A stretch of DNA of 64,000 bases from Vibrio aquaticus (GTDB taxonomy: Bacteria; Pseudomonadota; Gammaproteobacteria; Enterobacterales; Vibrionaceae), in NCBI RefSeq assembly GCF_003970385.1, contig NZ_RXZH01000007.1, positions 176,720 to 240,719 on the forward strand. The letters run 5' to 3'. Made by a program: the position numbers and the translations under genes. Shown here one piece after another: positions 8,708 to 19,061 of this stretch. The notes beneath the pieces are model-generated. The model worked only from the letters and a program-made list of their open reading frames with translations, ran no database searches and had not been told where the DNA came from. The first letter of the stretch is position 1, and every line of letters begins with the position of its first letter.

Positions 8708-9685
8708 TTATGCCGAAACCGCCAGACTTTCATAGTAGGCAGGCAGGGCTTCTTCTAACCAAAAGCGTGGCTTAATCGCACTCCCGGTCACAAAGCCAAC
8801 GTGACCACCTTGGTCAAACAGCCGGTAGTCGATGTTATCTGGCAAAATATACTTAGGGATAACAGCGTCTGTCATAAAGGGATCGTCTTTGGCATGAATG
8901 ATTTGCGTCGGAATCGTGATCTCTTTCAAACGATGGATTCCCGAACAGCGCTGATAGTAGTCTTCGGCGTCTTCGAATCCGTGCAGTGGTGCTGTGATTA
9001 AATCATCAAATTCATACAGTTTTGTGACGCGTTTGATGCACTGATATGAAAGACCTAACTCGCCTTTGAGGAGGTGGTGCTTTTGTAGTGCGCTCTTTTT
9101 GAGCGAAGAGAGCAGGTAGTTTTTATATACCTTAGAGAAGCCTTGCTCGATACGTTCTGAACAAGCGGATAGGTCAAGCGGCGCAGAGACAATGGTAGCG
9201 GCGTCTATCAGTGGCCTTTCACTGTACTGAGCAAGGTAGTTCGCCAGCATATTGCCACCTAACGAAATACCTACCGCGACTTTGTTTTTATTTGGGTGAA
9301 TACCATCGAGATACTCAAGAAAGAATCGAGCATCTTCCACTTCACCAGAGTGATAGGCACGTGCGAGTTTGTTGGGTTTTCCACTGCAACCGCGAAAATG
9401 CATCATCACCGCAAGCCAACCATTTTCACTGAACGCGTTCATTAGGCCGTTGGCGTAAGGGCTATAAAAGCAGCCTTCTAAGCCATGAAACAAAACGAAC
9501 ACTGGCTTTTTCTGTGCCGCTTCACTGTTGGGTTCTTCGCTCCAAGCGATATCGAGGAAATCACCATCAGGCGTATCGAGTGTTTGCCAGATGGGTTCAA
9601 ACAGCGCTTTCTTACGAATAAAACGCGGCGCAAGGGTTTGTAAGTGTGGATTGGTTAAGCCTTTGGCTGCAATAAATTGAGTCAT
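8708..9685 (-). CDS. yheT: YheT-family alpha/beta hydrolase
   Basis: The 325-residue protein is an alpha/beta hydrolase of the YheT (UPF0017/AB-hydrolase-4) family. The nucleophile elbow GISLGGN places the serine at residue 141. The oxyanion region is LFHGLEGCFYSPYA near residues 65-78, the acid is in HAKDDPFM and the histidine in GGHVGF. No signal peptide is visible, so it is cytoplasmic. The family probably acts on esters, but the substrate is not established. It sits downstream of the TIGR02444 gene (23 bases) and upstream of yheU, likely co-transcribed with both. Confidence 0.9.
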   Translation of the reverse strand: MTQFIAAKGLTNPHLQTLAPRFIRKKALFEPIWQTLDTPDGDFLDIAWSEEPNSEAAQKKPVFVLFHGLEGCFYSPYANGLMNAFSENGWLAVMMHFRGCSGKPNKLARAYHSGEVEDARFFLEYLDGIHPNKNKVAVGISLGGNMLANYLAQYSERPLIDAATIVSAPLDLSACSERIEQGFSKVYKNYLLSSLKKSALQKHHLLKGELGLSYQCIKRVTKLYEFDDLITAPLHGFEDAEDYYQRCSGIHRLKEITIPTQIIHAKDDPFMTDAVIPKYILPDNIDYRLFDQGGHVGFVTGSAIKPRFWLEEALPAYYESLAVSA

Positions 9686-9708
9686 AAGATTCCTACGGCC
9701 AATAGACC

Positions 9709-10188
9709 TTACAGGTTGGCGATGTTGTCGATAGGTTCTGCAAACGCGGAGTAAAGCTGTTCACCACCGAGCTGGCGACAATATCTTAATGTGAGAGGTT
9801 CACCGTGGTTGTACGTAAGATCGATGCTGTTGATGCAATCAACCAGATCCGATTGCTGCTGCTTTTCGAGTTGCAGTTCAAATTGGAGAGATTCACGATA
9901 GAGGGTATCGGAAACTTGCACCTTAAGCTTACGTCTGAGCTCTCTATAGCTGAGGAGTAAGGCCTCTGAGCGACCTAAGCACTCTTCGACGCGGTGCCAG
10001 TCTTGTTCTTGAAAACAGACCTGCTGCTCATCAAGCCATTTGAGCAGCAGCAGAAGGTTCACATTGCCTTTGAATTGATTTTGAAGATTTAAGCACGCCT
10101 CTTTTACCTCTCGCACACCGTAATATTGCAAACTGAATTGCCATAAACGTTCCAGTGTGAGGGATACTTTGACGTGCTTTGAACTCAT
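9709..10188 (-). CDS. TIGR02444 family protein of unknown function
   Basis: The 159-residue protein resembles the TIGR02444 family, which is typically linked to yheS in marine gammaproteobacteria. The N-terminal LWQFSLQYYGVREVKEACLNLQ and LLLLLKWLDEQ segments are characteristic, and the rest is predicted helical with Gln- and Glu-rich stretches. It has no catalytic motif, signal peptide or membrane segment. Its ATG overlaps the yheS stop codon by 4 bases (ATGA arrangement), so translation is probably coupled. A role with the ribosome-associated YheS is a guess from context only. Confidence 0.8.
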   Translation of the reverse strand: MSSKHVKVSLTLERLWQFSLQYYGVREVKEACLNLQNQFKGNVNLLLLLKWLDEQQVCFQEQDWHRVEECLGRSEALLLSYRELRRKLKVQVSDTLYRESLQFELQLEKQQQSDLVDCINSIDLTYNHGEPLTLRYCRQLGGEQLYSAFAEPIDNIANL

Positions 10189-12107
10189 TGGCTATTGAAC
10201 TCCTGTTCCATCTGTTCTAGTTCTTCTTGGAGAGCCATCCACTCCATTTCAATGTCTTCAAGTTCACTTTTGCTGTTAGCTTGAACAGCCAATACTTCAT
10301 TAAGTTTAGCTTTATTTTCCGCTTCATAAAGTGAGTTATCTGACAATTGCGCTTCGGCTTCGGCTAATGATTCACTTAACTTATCCATTTTCGCTTCCAG
10401 TTTTGTCAGGTTTTTGCGAATTGGTGCGGTCTGTTTACGGAACTCAGCTTCGCGGCGTTTAAGATCTTTTTTCGCTGCTGCGCTATTGGTGGTTTCTTTC
10501 GCCGGTTGAGCTGCTTGCGCTTCTTTTCGCTCGGCTTTTTGCTGATCGGTCAACCACTTGTAGTAGTCGCTTAAGTCACCATCAAACGGGGCAACTTGGC
10601 GATCATGAACAAGATAAAGATCATCGGTAGTCGCACGTAGCAAGTAACGGTCGTGCGAGACAATCACCATGGCACCTTCGAAGGTTTGCAGCGCCATCGT
10701 TAGGGCTTGGCGCATATCAAGATCCAAGTGGTTGGTTGGTTCATCGAGCAGCAGTAAGTTCGGCTTTTGCCATACGATCAATGCCAGAACCAGACGCGCT
10801 TTTTCACCGCCGGAGAATGGTGCCACCTTTTCTAGCGCTTTATCACCTTGGAAGCCAAAGCTGCCTAAGTAATTACGCAGTTCAAGTTCGTTCTTGTCTG
10901 GGGCAATCTGCATCATGTGCTGCAGTGGTGTTTCTTCTGGATGAAGCGTCTCTAATTGGTGCTGAGCAAAGTAGCCAATCTTAACGCCTTGTGAGTAAGT
11001 TAAGTCGCCACCTTGAGGGTTCAGTTCACGAGATAGTAGTTTAATCAGGGTAGATTTACCCGCGCCGTTGCGACCAAGCAGACCAATGCGGCTGCCCGGC
11101 ACTAAGTTAAGGCGAATCTTCTCAAGGATCAGGTTGTCATCGTAACCCGCTGAAACTTCATCCATCATAATGATTGGGTTAGGCAGGGCGTCAGGGTCGC
11201 GGAACTGGAAGCTAAACGGGTTATCCAATTGAGCAGGCAAAACCTTTTCCATGCGTTCAAGCGCTTTGACACGACTTTGTGCTTGGCGAGCTTTTGATGC
11301 TTTATAGCGGAAACGATCAATGTAGCTTTGCATGTGCGACATCTGCTTCTGCTGCTTCTCAAATTGAGCTTGTTGCAGGATCAGCTTTTGCGCACGTTGA
11401 TCTTCAAACGAAGAGTAGTTACCCGTGTATTCATTGAGCTGCTGATTTTCAACGTGAATGATGCGGCCAACGATCGGATCAAGGAAATCGCGATCGTGAG
11501 AGATCAAGACCAGTGTGCCAGGGTAGTTTTGTAACCAACGTTCTAGCCACATCACGGCGTCTAAATCCAAGTGGTTGGTTGGTTCATCGAGCAGTAATAA
11601 GTCAGAACGACAAAGCAGAGCTTGAGCCAAGTTCAAGCGCATACGCCAACCACCCGAGAACTGGGTTAGGCTCCAGCTCATTTGGTCTTGGCTAAAGCCC
11701 AAGCCATCTAACAATTCAGCAGCGCGAGCACGAATGCTATAACCACCAATGGTTTCGATTTGGCCGTGGATCTCTGCCACAAGTGTGCCGTTATCTTTCT
11801 GCTCGGCTTCGGCTAACTTCGCTTCTAGTCCACGATATTCACGGTCACCATCAATGACATACTCAATCGCACTGCGTTCAAGTGCCGGTGTTTCCTGAGC
11901 GACCCACGCCAGCTCCCAGTGTGCAGGTTTACTAAAGTTCCCCGCATCTATAGAGAGCTCGTCTTTAATTAGGGCGAATAGGGTGGATTTACCACAACCG
12001 TTTTTGCCCACCAGACCCACTTTGTCGCCTGGGTGAATGGTTGCGGATGCTTGATCGAGAAGTGGTGTACCACCACGAAGAAGCTGTATGCCAGAGAAGG
12101 TAATCAT
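10185..12107 (-). CDS. yheS: ABC-F family ATPase (ribosome-associated)
   Basis: The 640-residue protein has two ABC domains and no membrane segment, which is the ABC-F architecture. The first domain has GKNGCGKST, FSGGWRMR and LLLLDEPTNHLDLD. The second has GRNGAGKST, FSGGEKARL and the same Walker B. Between them lies a charged interdomain linker around residues 235-300, which reaches the ribosomal P-site region in this family. The last 100 residues form a charged coiled coil, as in YheS and Uup. ABC-F proteins help ribosomes stalled on difficult sequences. It is the first gene of a minus-strand operon and is divergent from kefG. Confidence 0.93.
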   Translation of the reverse strand: MITFSGIQLLRGGTPLLDQASATIHPGDKVGLVGKNGCGKSTLFALIKDELSIDAGNFSKPAHWELAWVAQETPALERSAIEYVIDGDREYRGLEAKLAEAEQKDNGTLVAEIHGQIETIGGYSIRARAAELLDGLGFSQDQMSWSLTQFSGGWRMRLNLAQALLCRSDLLLLDEPTNHLDLDAVMWLERWLQNYPGTLVLISHDRDFLDPIVGRIIHVENQQLNEYTGNYSSFEDQRAQKLILQQAQFEKQQKQMSHMQSYIDRFRYKASKARQAQSRVKALERMEKVLPAQLDNPFSFQFRDPDALPNPIIMMDEVSAGYDDNLILEKIRLNLVPGSRIGLLGRNGAGKSTLIKLLSRELNPQGGDLTYSQGVKIGYFAQHQLETLHPEETPLQHMMQIAPDKNELELRNYLGSFGFQGDKALEKVAPFSGGEKARLVLALIVWQKPNLLLLDEPTNHLDLDMRQALTMALQTFEGAMVIVSHDRYLLRATTDDLYLVHDRQVAPFDGDLSDYYKWLTDQQKAERKEAQAAQPAKETTNSAAAKKDLKRREAEFRKQTAPIRKNLTKLEAKMDKLSESLAEAEAQLSDNSLYEAENKAKLNEVLAVQANSKSELEDIEMEWMALQEELEQMEQEFNSQ

Positions 12108-12246
12108 AATTTTTTGCTTTGTCTTTGCTCGTACTGGGTCGAATAGTAGGTTACTTAACTACCTATGTCGATCGTTGCGTTATTGAGGCTAACAACGTAT
12201 AACAAACTGATAACGATAAATTACAATAAATACCGTCATCTCGGCT

Positions 12247-12861
12247 ATGAATGATAAAAGGATTGCTGTCCAAGGAATGCAGAGTTTAGTTTCTGATAAG
12301 CCCAAAGTATTGGTGCTGTACGCTCACCCTGAATCGCGCGAGTCAGTCGCGAACCAAATGATGCTTAAGAAGATCGAGTCGCTTGAGCACGTCACTGTGC
12401 ACGATCTCTATGCGCATTACCCTGATTTCTTTATTGATGTGAAAGCCGAGCATCAGTTGCTCAATGAGCATGATGTGATCGTCTTTCATCACCCGCTTTA
12501 TATGTATTCTTGCCCAGCGTTATTAAAAGAGTGGCTTGATCGCGTGCTTGGCAAAGGTTTTGCGTTTGGCAGTGGCGAAGCGCTGAAAGGGAAGTACTGG
12601 CGCAGTGTGATCACCACTGGAGGTAAAGAGGATGCTTTCGGTAAAGGTGGCTATAACCGCTATCCTTTATCAGAGATCCTACAACCTTTTGAGCTTACAG
12701 CGGCACTTTGCCAAATGCATTGGATTGAGCCGTTAGTGCTTTATTGGGCGCGTAACGTGAGTGAGATGGCACGTTATCAACATGCTGAAGCGTACCGTCA
12801 ATGGTTGAATGATCCTTTGCACTTGTTAGCGCAAGAATTAGGAGGTCAATATGGCGCTTGA
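12247..12861 (+). CDS. kefG: Kef potassium-efflux ancillary quinone reductase
   Basis: The 204-residue flavodoxin-fold protein is of the NAD(P)H-quinone oxidoreductase/KefF-KefG family. It binds KefB and is needed for full glutathione-gated K+ efflux. [15 protein letters not shown] is the FMN-binding loop, [20 protein letters not shown] is the family's central block, and [10 protein letters not shown] follows. E. coli KefG is about 184 residues. The alternative ATG at 12280 would give 193, and neither start has a good ribosome site, so the start is uncertain. It overlaps kefB by 11 bases, which fits the known partner role. Confidence 0.9.
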   Translation: MNDKRIAVQGMQSLVSDKPKVLVLYAHPESRESVANQMMLKKIESLEHVTVHDLYAHYPDFFIDVKAEHQLLNEHDVIVFHHPLYMYSCPALLKEWLDRVLGKGFAFGSGEALKGKYWRSVITTGGKEDAFGKGGYNRYPLSEILQPFELTAALCQMHWIEPLVLYWARNVSEMARYQHAEAYRQWLNDPLHLLAQELGGQYGA

Positions 12862-14647
12862 AAATGACTTTCTGCAAAGTAGTGCGATTTTCTTAACCGC
12901 TGCGGTAGTGGCGGTGCCTCTTGCCCAGCGCTTAGGTTTGGGCTCAGTCTTAGGTTATTTACTTGCAGGTGTGGCGATTGGCCCTTGGGGTTTGGGCTTA
13001 ATCAGTGACGTCGAAGCGATTCTTCACTTTGCTGAGTTTGGCGTTGTGCTCCTTCTGTTCTTAATTGGCCTAGAGTTAAACCCGAAAAAGCTGTTTCAAA
13101 TGAAAGGGCCGATTTTAGGGCTCGGTGGCGCACAAGTCGTTGTCACTACATTGGTCCTCGCCAGTGTGGCCTACCTTGCGGGTGTTTCATGGCAAACCAG
13201 TGTCGTGATTGGTATGGGTTTAGCACTTTCGTCTACGGCCATCGCTTTAAGAGTTATAGAAGAACAAGGTCTCGCAGGGAAAGAAGCAGGGCAGTCAGGC
13301 TTTGCTGTTTTGCTGTTTCAAGATATCGCGGTTATCCCGATGTTAGCTTTACTGCCTGTTTTAGCCGGAAACACGGCGGGTAATTGGCTTGATGCTATGT
13401 GGATGCTCGGCGGTGTGGGTGGTTTGTTGATTGGTGGTCATTTCCTCTTAAGACCTCTTTTCCGCTATGTGGTGCTCAGTGGTGTGAGAGAGCTGTTTAC
13501 CGTTGCCGCGTTGTTGCTGGTTATCGGCATTGCCTTAATGATGAAGCAGCTTGGTCTCTCGATGGCCCTAGGGACTTTCCTTGCTGGGGTGCTCTTAGCT
13601 GAAAGTGAATACCGTCACGAACTTGAAATCGCCATTGAGCCGTTCAAAGGTTTGTTGCTTGGCCTTTTCTTCATTGCCGTAGGTATGGCAGTGAACTTAG
13701 GGCTACTTGCACTGCAACCATGGTCAATTTTGGCCGCGGTGTTTGGTCTTGTCATCGTTAAAGGTATGATTTTGTACTTGCTGGCTCGTCTTGCAGGCAG
13801 CCGAGCAAAAGCACGCAGTAAAATGGCGGCGATCTTAAGCCAAGGTGGTGAGTTCGCTTTTGTTATCTTCACCGCTGCTTCTAGTGAAGGGCTACTTAAT
13901 CAAGAACAAACGGCTTTCTTATTAGTGGTGGTGAGTTTGTCGATGGTAACCACCCCGTTACTGCTAATGGCTCAAAGTAAGTGGTATGCACGAGGACTCA
14001 ACGCAGAAACCGCGTCTGAGCTTCAAAGCGATATCATCAACAAACAACCACGCGTCATCATTGCAGGATTCGGTCGTTTTGGTCAGATCATTGGCCGACT
14101 CATGTATGCCAACAAGATTAAAGTCACTGTCCTAGAAAGTGATGCCAGCCAAATTCAGCTGCTGCGTAAATATGGCTACAAAGTGTTTTATGGTGATGCG
14201 ACTCAAGTCGACTTGCTTCGTGCTGCGGGTGCCGATAAAGCGGAAGCGATGATCATCTGTACCGACTCACCTGATGAAATCATGCAGATCATTGAGATCT
14301 GTAAAACCAACTTCCCGAATCTGAAATTACTGGCTCGTGCTCGTAGCCGAGTTGAAGCATACCAGCTATTGAGTCACGGCGTTGAAAGCTACTCCCGCGA
14401 AACTTTCTTAGGGGCGTTAGATTTAGGTCGCCAAGCATTGGTCGATTTAGGCATGCACCCGTATCAAGCAAAGCGAGCGGAAGCGCATTTTAGAAAACTG
14501 GATAATGCTATGCTCAAGGAGCTGTTACCGCAGCACAAGGATGATAAACAATTGGCCCAAAGAGCCAAAGAAGCCCGAAAAGAACTGGAAGAGATTTTTG
14601 GTCATGAAATGGAAAATGACCAACAAGCAAAGAACTTCTGGGATTAA
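12851..14647 (+). CDS. kefB: Glutathione-regulated potassium-efflux antiporter
   Basis: The 598-residue inner-membrane protein has an N-terminal CPA2 cation/proton antiporter domain of about 12-13 membrane segments (residues 1-380) and a C-terminal RCK/TrkA-N domain starting at [15 protein letters not shown]. KefB exports K+ in exchange for protons when glutathione adducts bind the RCK domain, acidifying the cell as protection against electrophiles. [12 protein letters not shown] and [10 protein letters not shown] are typical CPA2 motifs. GGAGG lies 5 bases before the ATG, inside the kefG end. KefC is very similar, but the kefG partner and yheV neighbour indicate KefB. Confidence 0.93.
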   Translation: MALENDFLQSSAIFLTAAVVAVPLAQRLGLGSVLGYLLAGVAIGPWGLGLISDVEAILHFAEFGVVLLLFLIGLELNPKKLFQMKGPILGLGGAQVVVTTLVLASVAYLAGVSWQTSVVIGMGLALSSTAIALRVIEEQGLAGKEAGQSGFAVLLFQDIAVIPMLALLPVLAGNTAGNWLDAMWMLGGVGGLLIGGHFLLRPLFRYVVLSGVRELFTVAALLLVIGIALMMKQLGLSMALGTFLAGVLLAESEYRHELEIAIEPFKGLLLGLFFIAVGMAVNLGLLALQPWSILAAVFGLVIVKGMILYLLARLAGSRAKARSKMAAILSQGGEFAFVIFTAASSEGLLNQEQTAFLLVVVSLSMVTTPLLLMAQSKWYARGLNAETASELQSDIINKQPRVIIAGFGRFGQIIGRLMYANKIKVTVLESDASQIQLLRKYGYKVFYGDATQVDLLRAAGADKAEAMIICTDSPDEIMQIIEICKTNFPNLKLLARARSRVEAYQLLSHGVESYSRETFLGALDLGRQALVDLGMHPYQAKRAEAHFRKLDNAMLKELLPQHKDDKQLAQRAKEARKELEEIFGHEMENDQQAKNFWD

Positions 14648-14664
14648 TCCAATAGAGTTGTAAT

Positions 14665-14859
14665 ATGAAAAAACGATTTATCGCAGGCGCCAGCTGCCCT
14701 AAGTGTACTGAGCAAGACACACTCCGCTGGTGGATAGAGAACAATCTTGAGCTCGTAGAATGTGTGGAGTGTGGTCATCAAGATCAACGCAAACCCGAAT
14801 CGGTTGATTCGACAGAACACAGTGGCCAAGAAATGATCGGGATTTTTAAGCCGGATTGA
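14665..14859 (+). CDS. yheV: YheV family zinc-ribbon protein
   Basis: The 64-residue protein has two Cys pairs, CPKC at residues 11-14 and CVEC at residues 33-36, which form a classic zinc ribbon (CXXC-X18-CXXC). It begins MKKRFIAGASCPKC as in the YheV family. The function is unknown. It follows kefB by 17 bases and precedes slyD, the same order as in E. coli, so it probably shares the kefGB transcript. Confidence 0.88.
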   Translation: MKKRFIAGASCPKCTEQDTLRWWIENNLELVECVECGHQDQRKPESVDSTEHSGQEMIGIFKPD

Positions 14860-14907
14860 TTGAGTTTCTCTAAATCATCCCCATAATACCCCCATAGAAA
14901 GTTTGAC

Positions 14908-14939
14908 GGCTACGGTGGTTTCCGTAGTCCTTTATTCTC
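14908..14939 (+). terminator. Candidate terminator or attenuator between yheV and slyD
   Basis: An 8-bp stem (GGCTACGG with CCGTAGTC, one G-U pair) and a 6-base loop is followed by CTTTATTCT. The tail is weak, so partial termination or a 5' mRNA hairpin of slyD is possible. Confidence 0.4.
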
Positions 14940-14951
14940 CTTGGAGTCAAT

Positions 14952-15539
14952 ATGAAAATTGAAAAGAACGTAGTAGTAAGTCTTGCTTACCAAGTAAAAC
15001 TAGAAGATGGCGTGGTTGTAGACCAATCAACGACTGACGCACCTCTAGATTACCTACACGGCAACAACAACCTAATCACAGGTCTTGAAACTGCATTAGA
15101 AGGTAAGGAAGCTGGCGCTAAGTTCTCTGTAACAGTTTCTCCAGAAGAAGCGTACGGCGAGCACAACGACGCTCTAGTTCAACGTGTTCCTGCGAACGTA
15201 TTCCAAGGCGTTGAAGAAATTGAAGTAGGTATGCGCTTCCTAGCGGATACTGACCAAGGTCCAATCCCTGTTGAAGTAACAGAAGTAGACGGTGAAGAAG
15301 TTGTGGTTGACGGTAACCACATGCTTGCTGGTCAAACGCTAACGTTTGACGTTGAAGTTGTTGCTCTACGTGAAGCGTCTGCAGAAGAGATCGAGCACGG
15401 TCACGTACACCAAGCTGGTGGTTGCGGTCACGACCATGACCACGATCATGAAGGCGGTTGTTGTGGTGGCGAAGGCCATGACCACGGTGAAGAGAAAAAA
15501 GACGGCTGCTGCGGTGGCGGTAGCTGCGGTTCTCACTAA
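14952..15539 (+). CDS. slyD: FKBP-type peptidyl-prolyl isomerase/metallochaperone
   Basis: The 195-residue protein is SlyD. An FKBP domain (residues 1-69 and 130-145, with VSLAYQVKLEDG and SPEEAYGEH) is interrupted by the insert-in-flap chaperone domain. From about residue 148 it has a His/Cys-rich metal-binding tail (HGHVHQAGGCGHDHDH and several CCGG blocks). It isomerises prolyl bonds and stores or delivers nickel, for example to hydrogenase assembly. GGAG lies 7 bases before the ATG. It is monocistronic, closed by a strong terminator. Confidence 0.95.
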   Translation: MKIEKNVVVSLAYQVKLEDGVVVDQSTTDAPLDYLHGNNNLITGLETALEGKEAGAKFSVTVSPEEAYGEHNDALVQRVPANVFQGVEEIEVGMRFLADTDQGPIPVEVTEVDGEEVVVDGNHMLAGQTLTFDVEVVALREASAEEIEHGHVHQAGGCGHDHDHDHEGGCCGGEGHDHGEEKKDGCCGGGSCGSH

Positions 15540-15563
15540 TCCGTTAGCTGATAACTAGAATAC

Positions 15564-15600
15564 AAAAGGCGCTTCCGCTGTACGGGAAGCGCCTTTTTTG
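15564..15600 (+). terminator. Intrinsic terminator of slyD
   Basis: A stem of about 12 bp, AAAAGGCGCTTCC with GGAAGCGCCTTTT, is followed by a T-run. Confidence 0.9.
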
Positions 15601-15647
15601 TTATTTGTTCTATACCACAAGGTCGTTAGAGATATGGAGACCAACCA

Positions 15648-16589
15648 ATGACGCAACCTTTTTCAATCGCCATTCATGGCGGAGCTGGAACCATTCTACG
15701 TGAGCAAATGCGTGATGAATTAAAGGCGTCTATCCTAGCCGACCTTGAAGCTTCGGTGTGTGCTGGCTATAAGGTGCTATCAGAATCGGGCGATGCGCTT
15801 GATGCGGTTGTCGCCGCAGTGAAAGTGTTGGAAGATTCTCCAAACTTTAATGCAGGTAAAGGTTCGGTCTTAACCAACAAAGAGATGGTCGAGATGGATG
15901 CGTCGGTGATGCACGGTAAAGAGCTTGATGCCGGTGCGATTGCGGGTGTCCGTCATATCAAAAACCCGATAGAACTTGCCCGCGATGTAATGAACAAGAG
16001 CAATCATGTCTTACTGATTGGTGAAGGGGCAGAAGAGTTTGCTTTTGAGCACGGTTATGAGTTTACCGAGCAAGATTATTTCTTCACTGACCGTCGTTAC
16101 GACCAACTGCTGTCGATGAAAGAAAAAGGTCTATTTGCCCTGTCAGAATCTAAGTACCCAGATGATAAAAAATACGGCACAGTTGGGGCGGTTGCATTAG
16201 ATCAGCATGGCAACTTAGCAGCAGCAACCAGCACCGGCGGCGTGACCAACAAGAAATATGGCCGAGTCGGGGATTCATCAATCATTGGCGCGGGTACCTA
16301 TGCCGAAAATGGCAACGTTGCCGTTTCAACCACGGGAATGGGTGAGTACTTTATTCGCAAAACGGTGGCGGGCGATGTTGCTGCGCGAATGCGTTACTTG
16401 AAAGAAGATGTACATACGGCGAGTGAAACGGTCATTCAAGGCGAGCTCAAAGAGATGGGCGGTGAAGGTGGCCTTATCGCGGTAGACGCACAAGGTGAGA
16501 TCCATTTCGCGATGAACAGTTCCGGTATGTATCGTGCCGCCATCGACATTGATGGTAATGTTAGCGTCAAAATTTATGCTAATGAATAA
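15648..16589 (+). CDS. iaaA: Isoaspartyl peptidase/L-asparaginase
   Basis: The 313-residue Ntn-hydrolase of the plant-type asparaginase (T2) family cleaves beta-aspartyl dipeptides and asparagine. The precursor self-cleaves before the catalytic threonine, here Thr178 in DDKKYGTVGAVA; cleavage gives alpha (1-177) and beta (178-313) chains. IAIHGGAGT near the N-terminus and NFNAGKGSVL are conserved. GGAG lies 8 bases before the ATG. There is no signal peptide, so it is cytoplasmic. It stands alone between slyD and purA with no obvious operon. Confidence 0.92.
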   Translation: MTQPFSIAIHGGAGTILREQMRDELKASILADLEASVCAGYKVLSESGDALDAVVAAVKVLEDSPNFNAGKGSVLTNKEMVEMDASVMHGKELDAGAIAGVRHIKNPIELARDVMNKSNHVLLIGEGAEEFAFEHGYEFTEQDYFFTDRRYDQLLSMKEKGLFALSESKYPDDKKYGTVGAVALDQHGNLAAATSTGGVTNKKYGRVGDSSIIGAGTYAENGNVAVSTTGMGEYFIRKTVAGDVAARMRYLKEDVHTASETVIQGELKEMGGEGGLIAVDAQGEIHFAMNSSGMYRAAIDIDGNVSVKIYANE

Positions 16590-16701
16590 CGTCACGGCAG
16601 CATAACCTTCCATGGCTGAGACTAACTGGCTGATTTATTTCGGTGTTAATTTCAGCCCAAATGGATTTCCTCCATATTACGTCTGCATGATTAAAAAATG
16701 A

Positions 16702-16730
16702 CTGCAAGAAATGTGATTCAGTGCTAGAAT
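16702..16730 (+). promoter_or_regulatory. Probable purA promoter
   Basis: An extended -10, TGC-TAGAAT at 16722-16730, has a weak -35 CTGCAA 17 bases upstream. Transcription would start about 25 bases before the purA ATG. Confidence 0.5.
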
Positions 16731-16740
16731 CCATTTTTAA

Positions 16741-18078
<1,338 letters not shown>

Positions 18079-18101
18079 TTTCTGATTGTTCAGACAGTTG
18101 C

Positions 18102-18132
18102 AAAAGCCAGCGTTTATCGCTGGCTTTTTTTT
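18102..18132 (+). terminator. Intrinsic terminator of purA
   Basis: An 11-bp stem, AAAAGCCAGCG / CGCTGGCTTTT, with a 5-base loop is followed by eight or more T. Confidence 0.9.
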
Positions 18133-18196
18133 GTTCTTTTTCCTTGCGATTCGAGCGACTAACGGCAACAATTTGCCAAATGGCGGCAATTTCGAT

Positions 18197-18223
18197 TAAA
18201 GAGTTAGCAACGTTTGCCGATAA
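18197..18223 (+). promoter_or_regulatory. Sigma-28 (FliA) promoter of motX
   Basis: TAAA, exactly 15 bases, then GCCGATAA matches the flagellar sigma-28 consensus TAAA-N15-GCCGATAA at every defined position. It lies 97 bases before the motX ATG, in the right direction. It explains late-class flagellar control of motX. Confidence 0.9.
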
Positions 18224-18319
18224 AGGTATCAAGCTTGCCGCATGAAGTGGCAAACACCTCACTGGCTGTTTACTCATAGTACAGGCAGTGTGGATGAATC
18301 GAAGTATAGAGTGCAGAAA

Positions 18320-18958
18320 ATGAAGCTAAGGAAATTAGCGGCTTCGATGGTATTGGCGTTGAGCGCATCTGTGGTTCAGGCGAATGACTCGTCTGGTATT
18401 GGTGAGCCCATCCCAATTTATACCGAAGCTGAACTGATTAAACTGATCAACAACAATCAACACCTAGAACGCGTAAAAGCCGATAGCTGCCAGTTAGTGG
18501 AAGACATTGTGGCTCGTGCAACTCGCATTAGCTTACCGGCATACGAATTTTTGTATGGTGACATGCTTGCGTGGGGTGTATGTGTAGAGCAAGACGTAGA
18601 ACTTGGCCTTTACTACATGGAAAATGCAGCGCATCAAGGTTTACCGGCAGCGCTAGAGCAAATTGGCCGTTACTACTCACGTGGCACGATTGTTCAGCAA
18701 GATAAAGAGCGAGCAATTCCTTATCTACGTGAAGCGGCGGCTATGGGTAACTTAAATGCACGTATTCATTTGGCGGAATTACTGCTGCGTGATTACGGTA
18801 GCCCGCTGGATTATGAAGATGCCTATCGTTGGTTGTACAACTCAATCACCGCAGACCAAAGGACCCACAAGCGCATTAGTGTCTTAAGGCAAGGCCTAGA
18901 AAGGCGAATGCCACAGAACATAATCGCCCGAGCTAAAAAGCGCGACACCTTCTGGTAA
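18320..18958 (+). CDS. motX: Sodium-driven polar flagellar motor protein MotX
   Basis: The 212-residue protein is the T-ring component MotX, which with MotY anchors the PomAB stator in the polar flagellar motor of vibrios. It has a signal peptide (MKLRKLAASM followed by a hydrophobic core, cleavage likely after VVQA). Sel1/TPR-like helical repeats lie near residues 85-160 (GLYYMENAAHQGLPAA and AIPYLREAAAMGNLNA). I chose the ATG at 18320 because this gives the signal peptide and family length. A perfect sigma-28 promoter is upstream. Two cysteines after the signal peptide (SCQ, GVCVE) could form a disulfide. Confidence 0.95.
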   Translation: MKLRKLAASMVLALSASVVQANDSSGIGEPIPIYTEAELIKLINNNQHLERVKADSCQLVEDIVARATRISLPAYEFLYGDMLAWGVCVEQDVELGLYYMENAAHQGLPAALEQIGRYYSRGTIVQQDKERAIPYLREAAAMGNLNARIHLAELLLRDYGSPLDYEDAYRWLYNSITADQRTHKRISVLRQGLERRMPQNIIARAKKRDTFW

Positions 18959-19016
18959 ACGAGTAAATTATCGAACGCGACTGACTGACTGCACTCGGTC
19001 GGTAGCACTAGAAACA

Positions 19017-19050
19017 AAAATGCCCAGCACTTGCTGGGCATTGTCGTCTT
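19017..19050. terminator. Bidirectional terminator between motX and the amidohydrolase
   Basis: TGCCCAGC pairs with GCTGGGCA across a 4-base loop (19021-19040), with an A-run to the left and a T-rich stretch to the right. The two genes converge here. Confidence 0.75.
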
Positions 19051-19061
19051 TGGGAACGTGG

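Noticed and set aside
14908..14939. A riboswitch before slyD
   Set aside because: Only one simple hairpin is present with no second structural element, and it fits a weak terminator or attenuator better.
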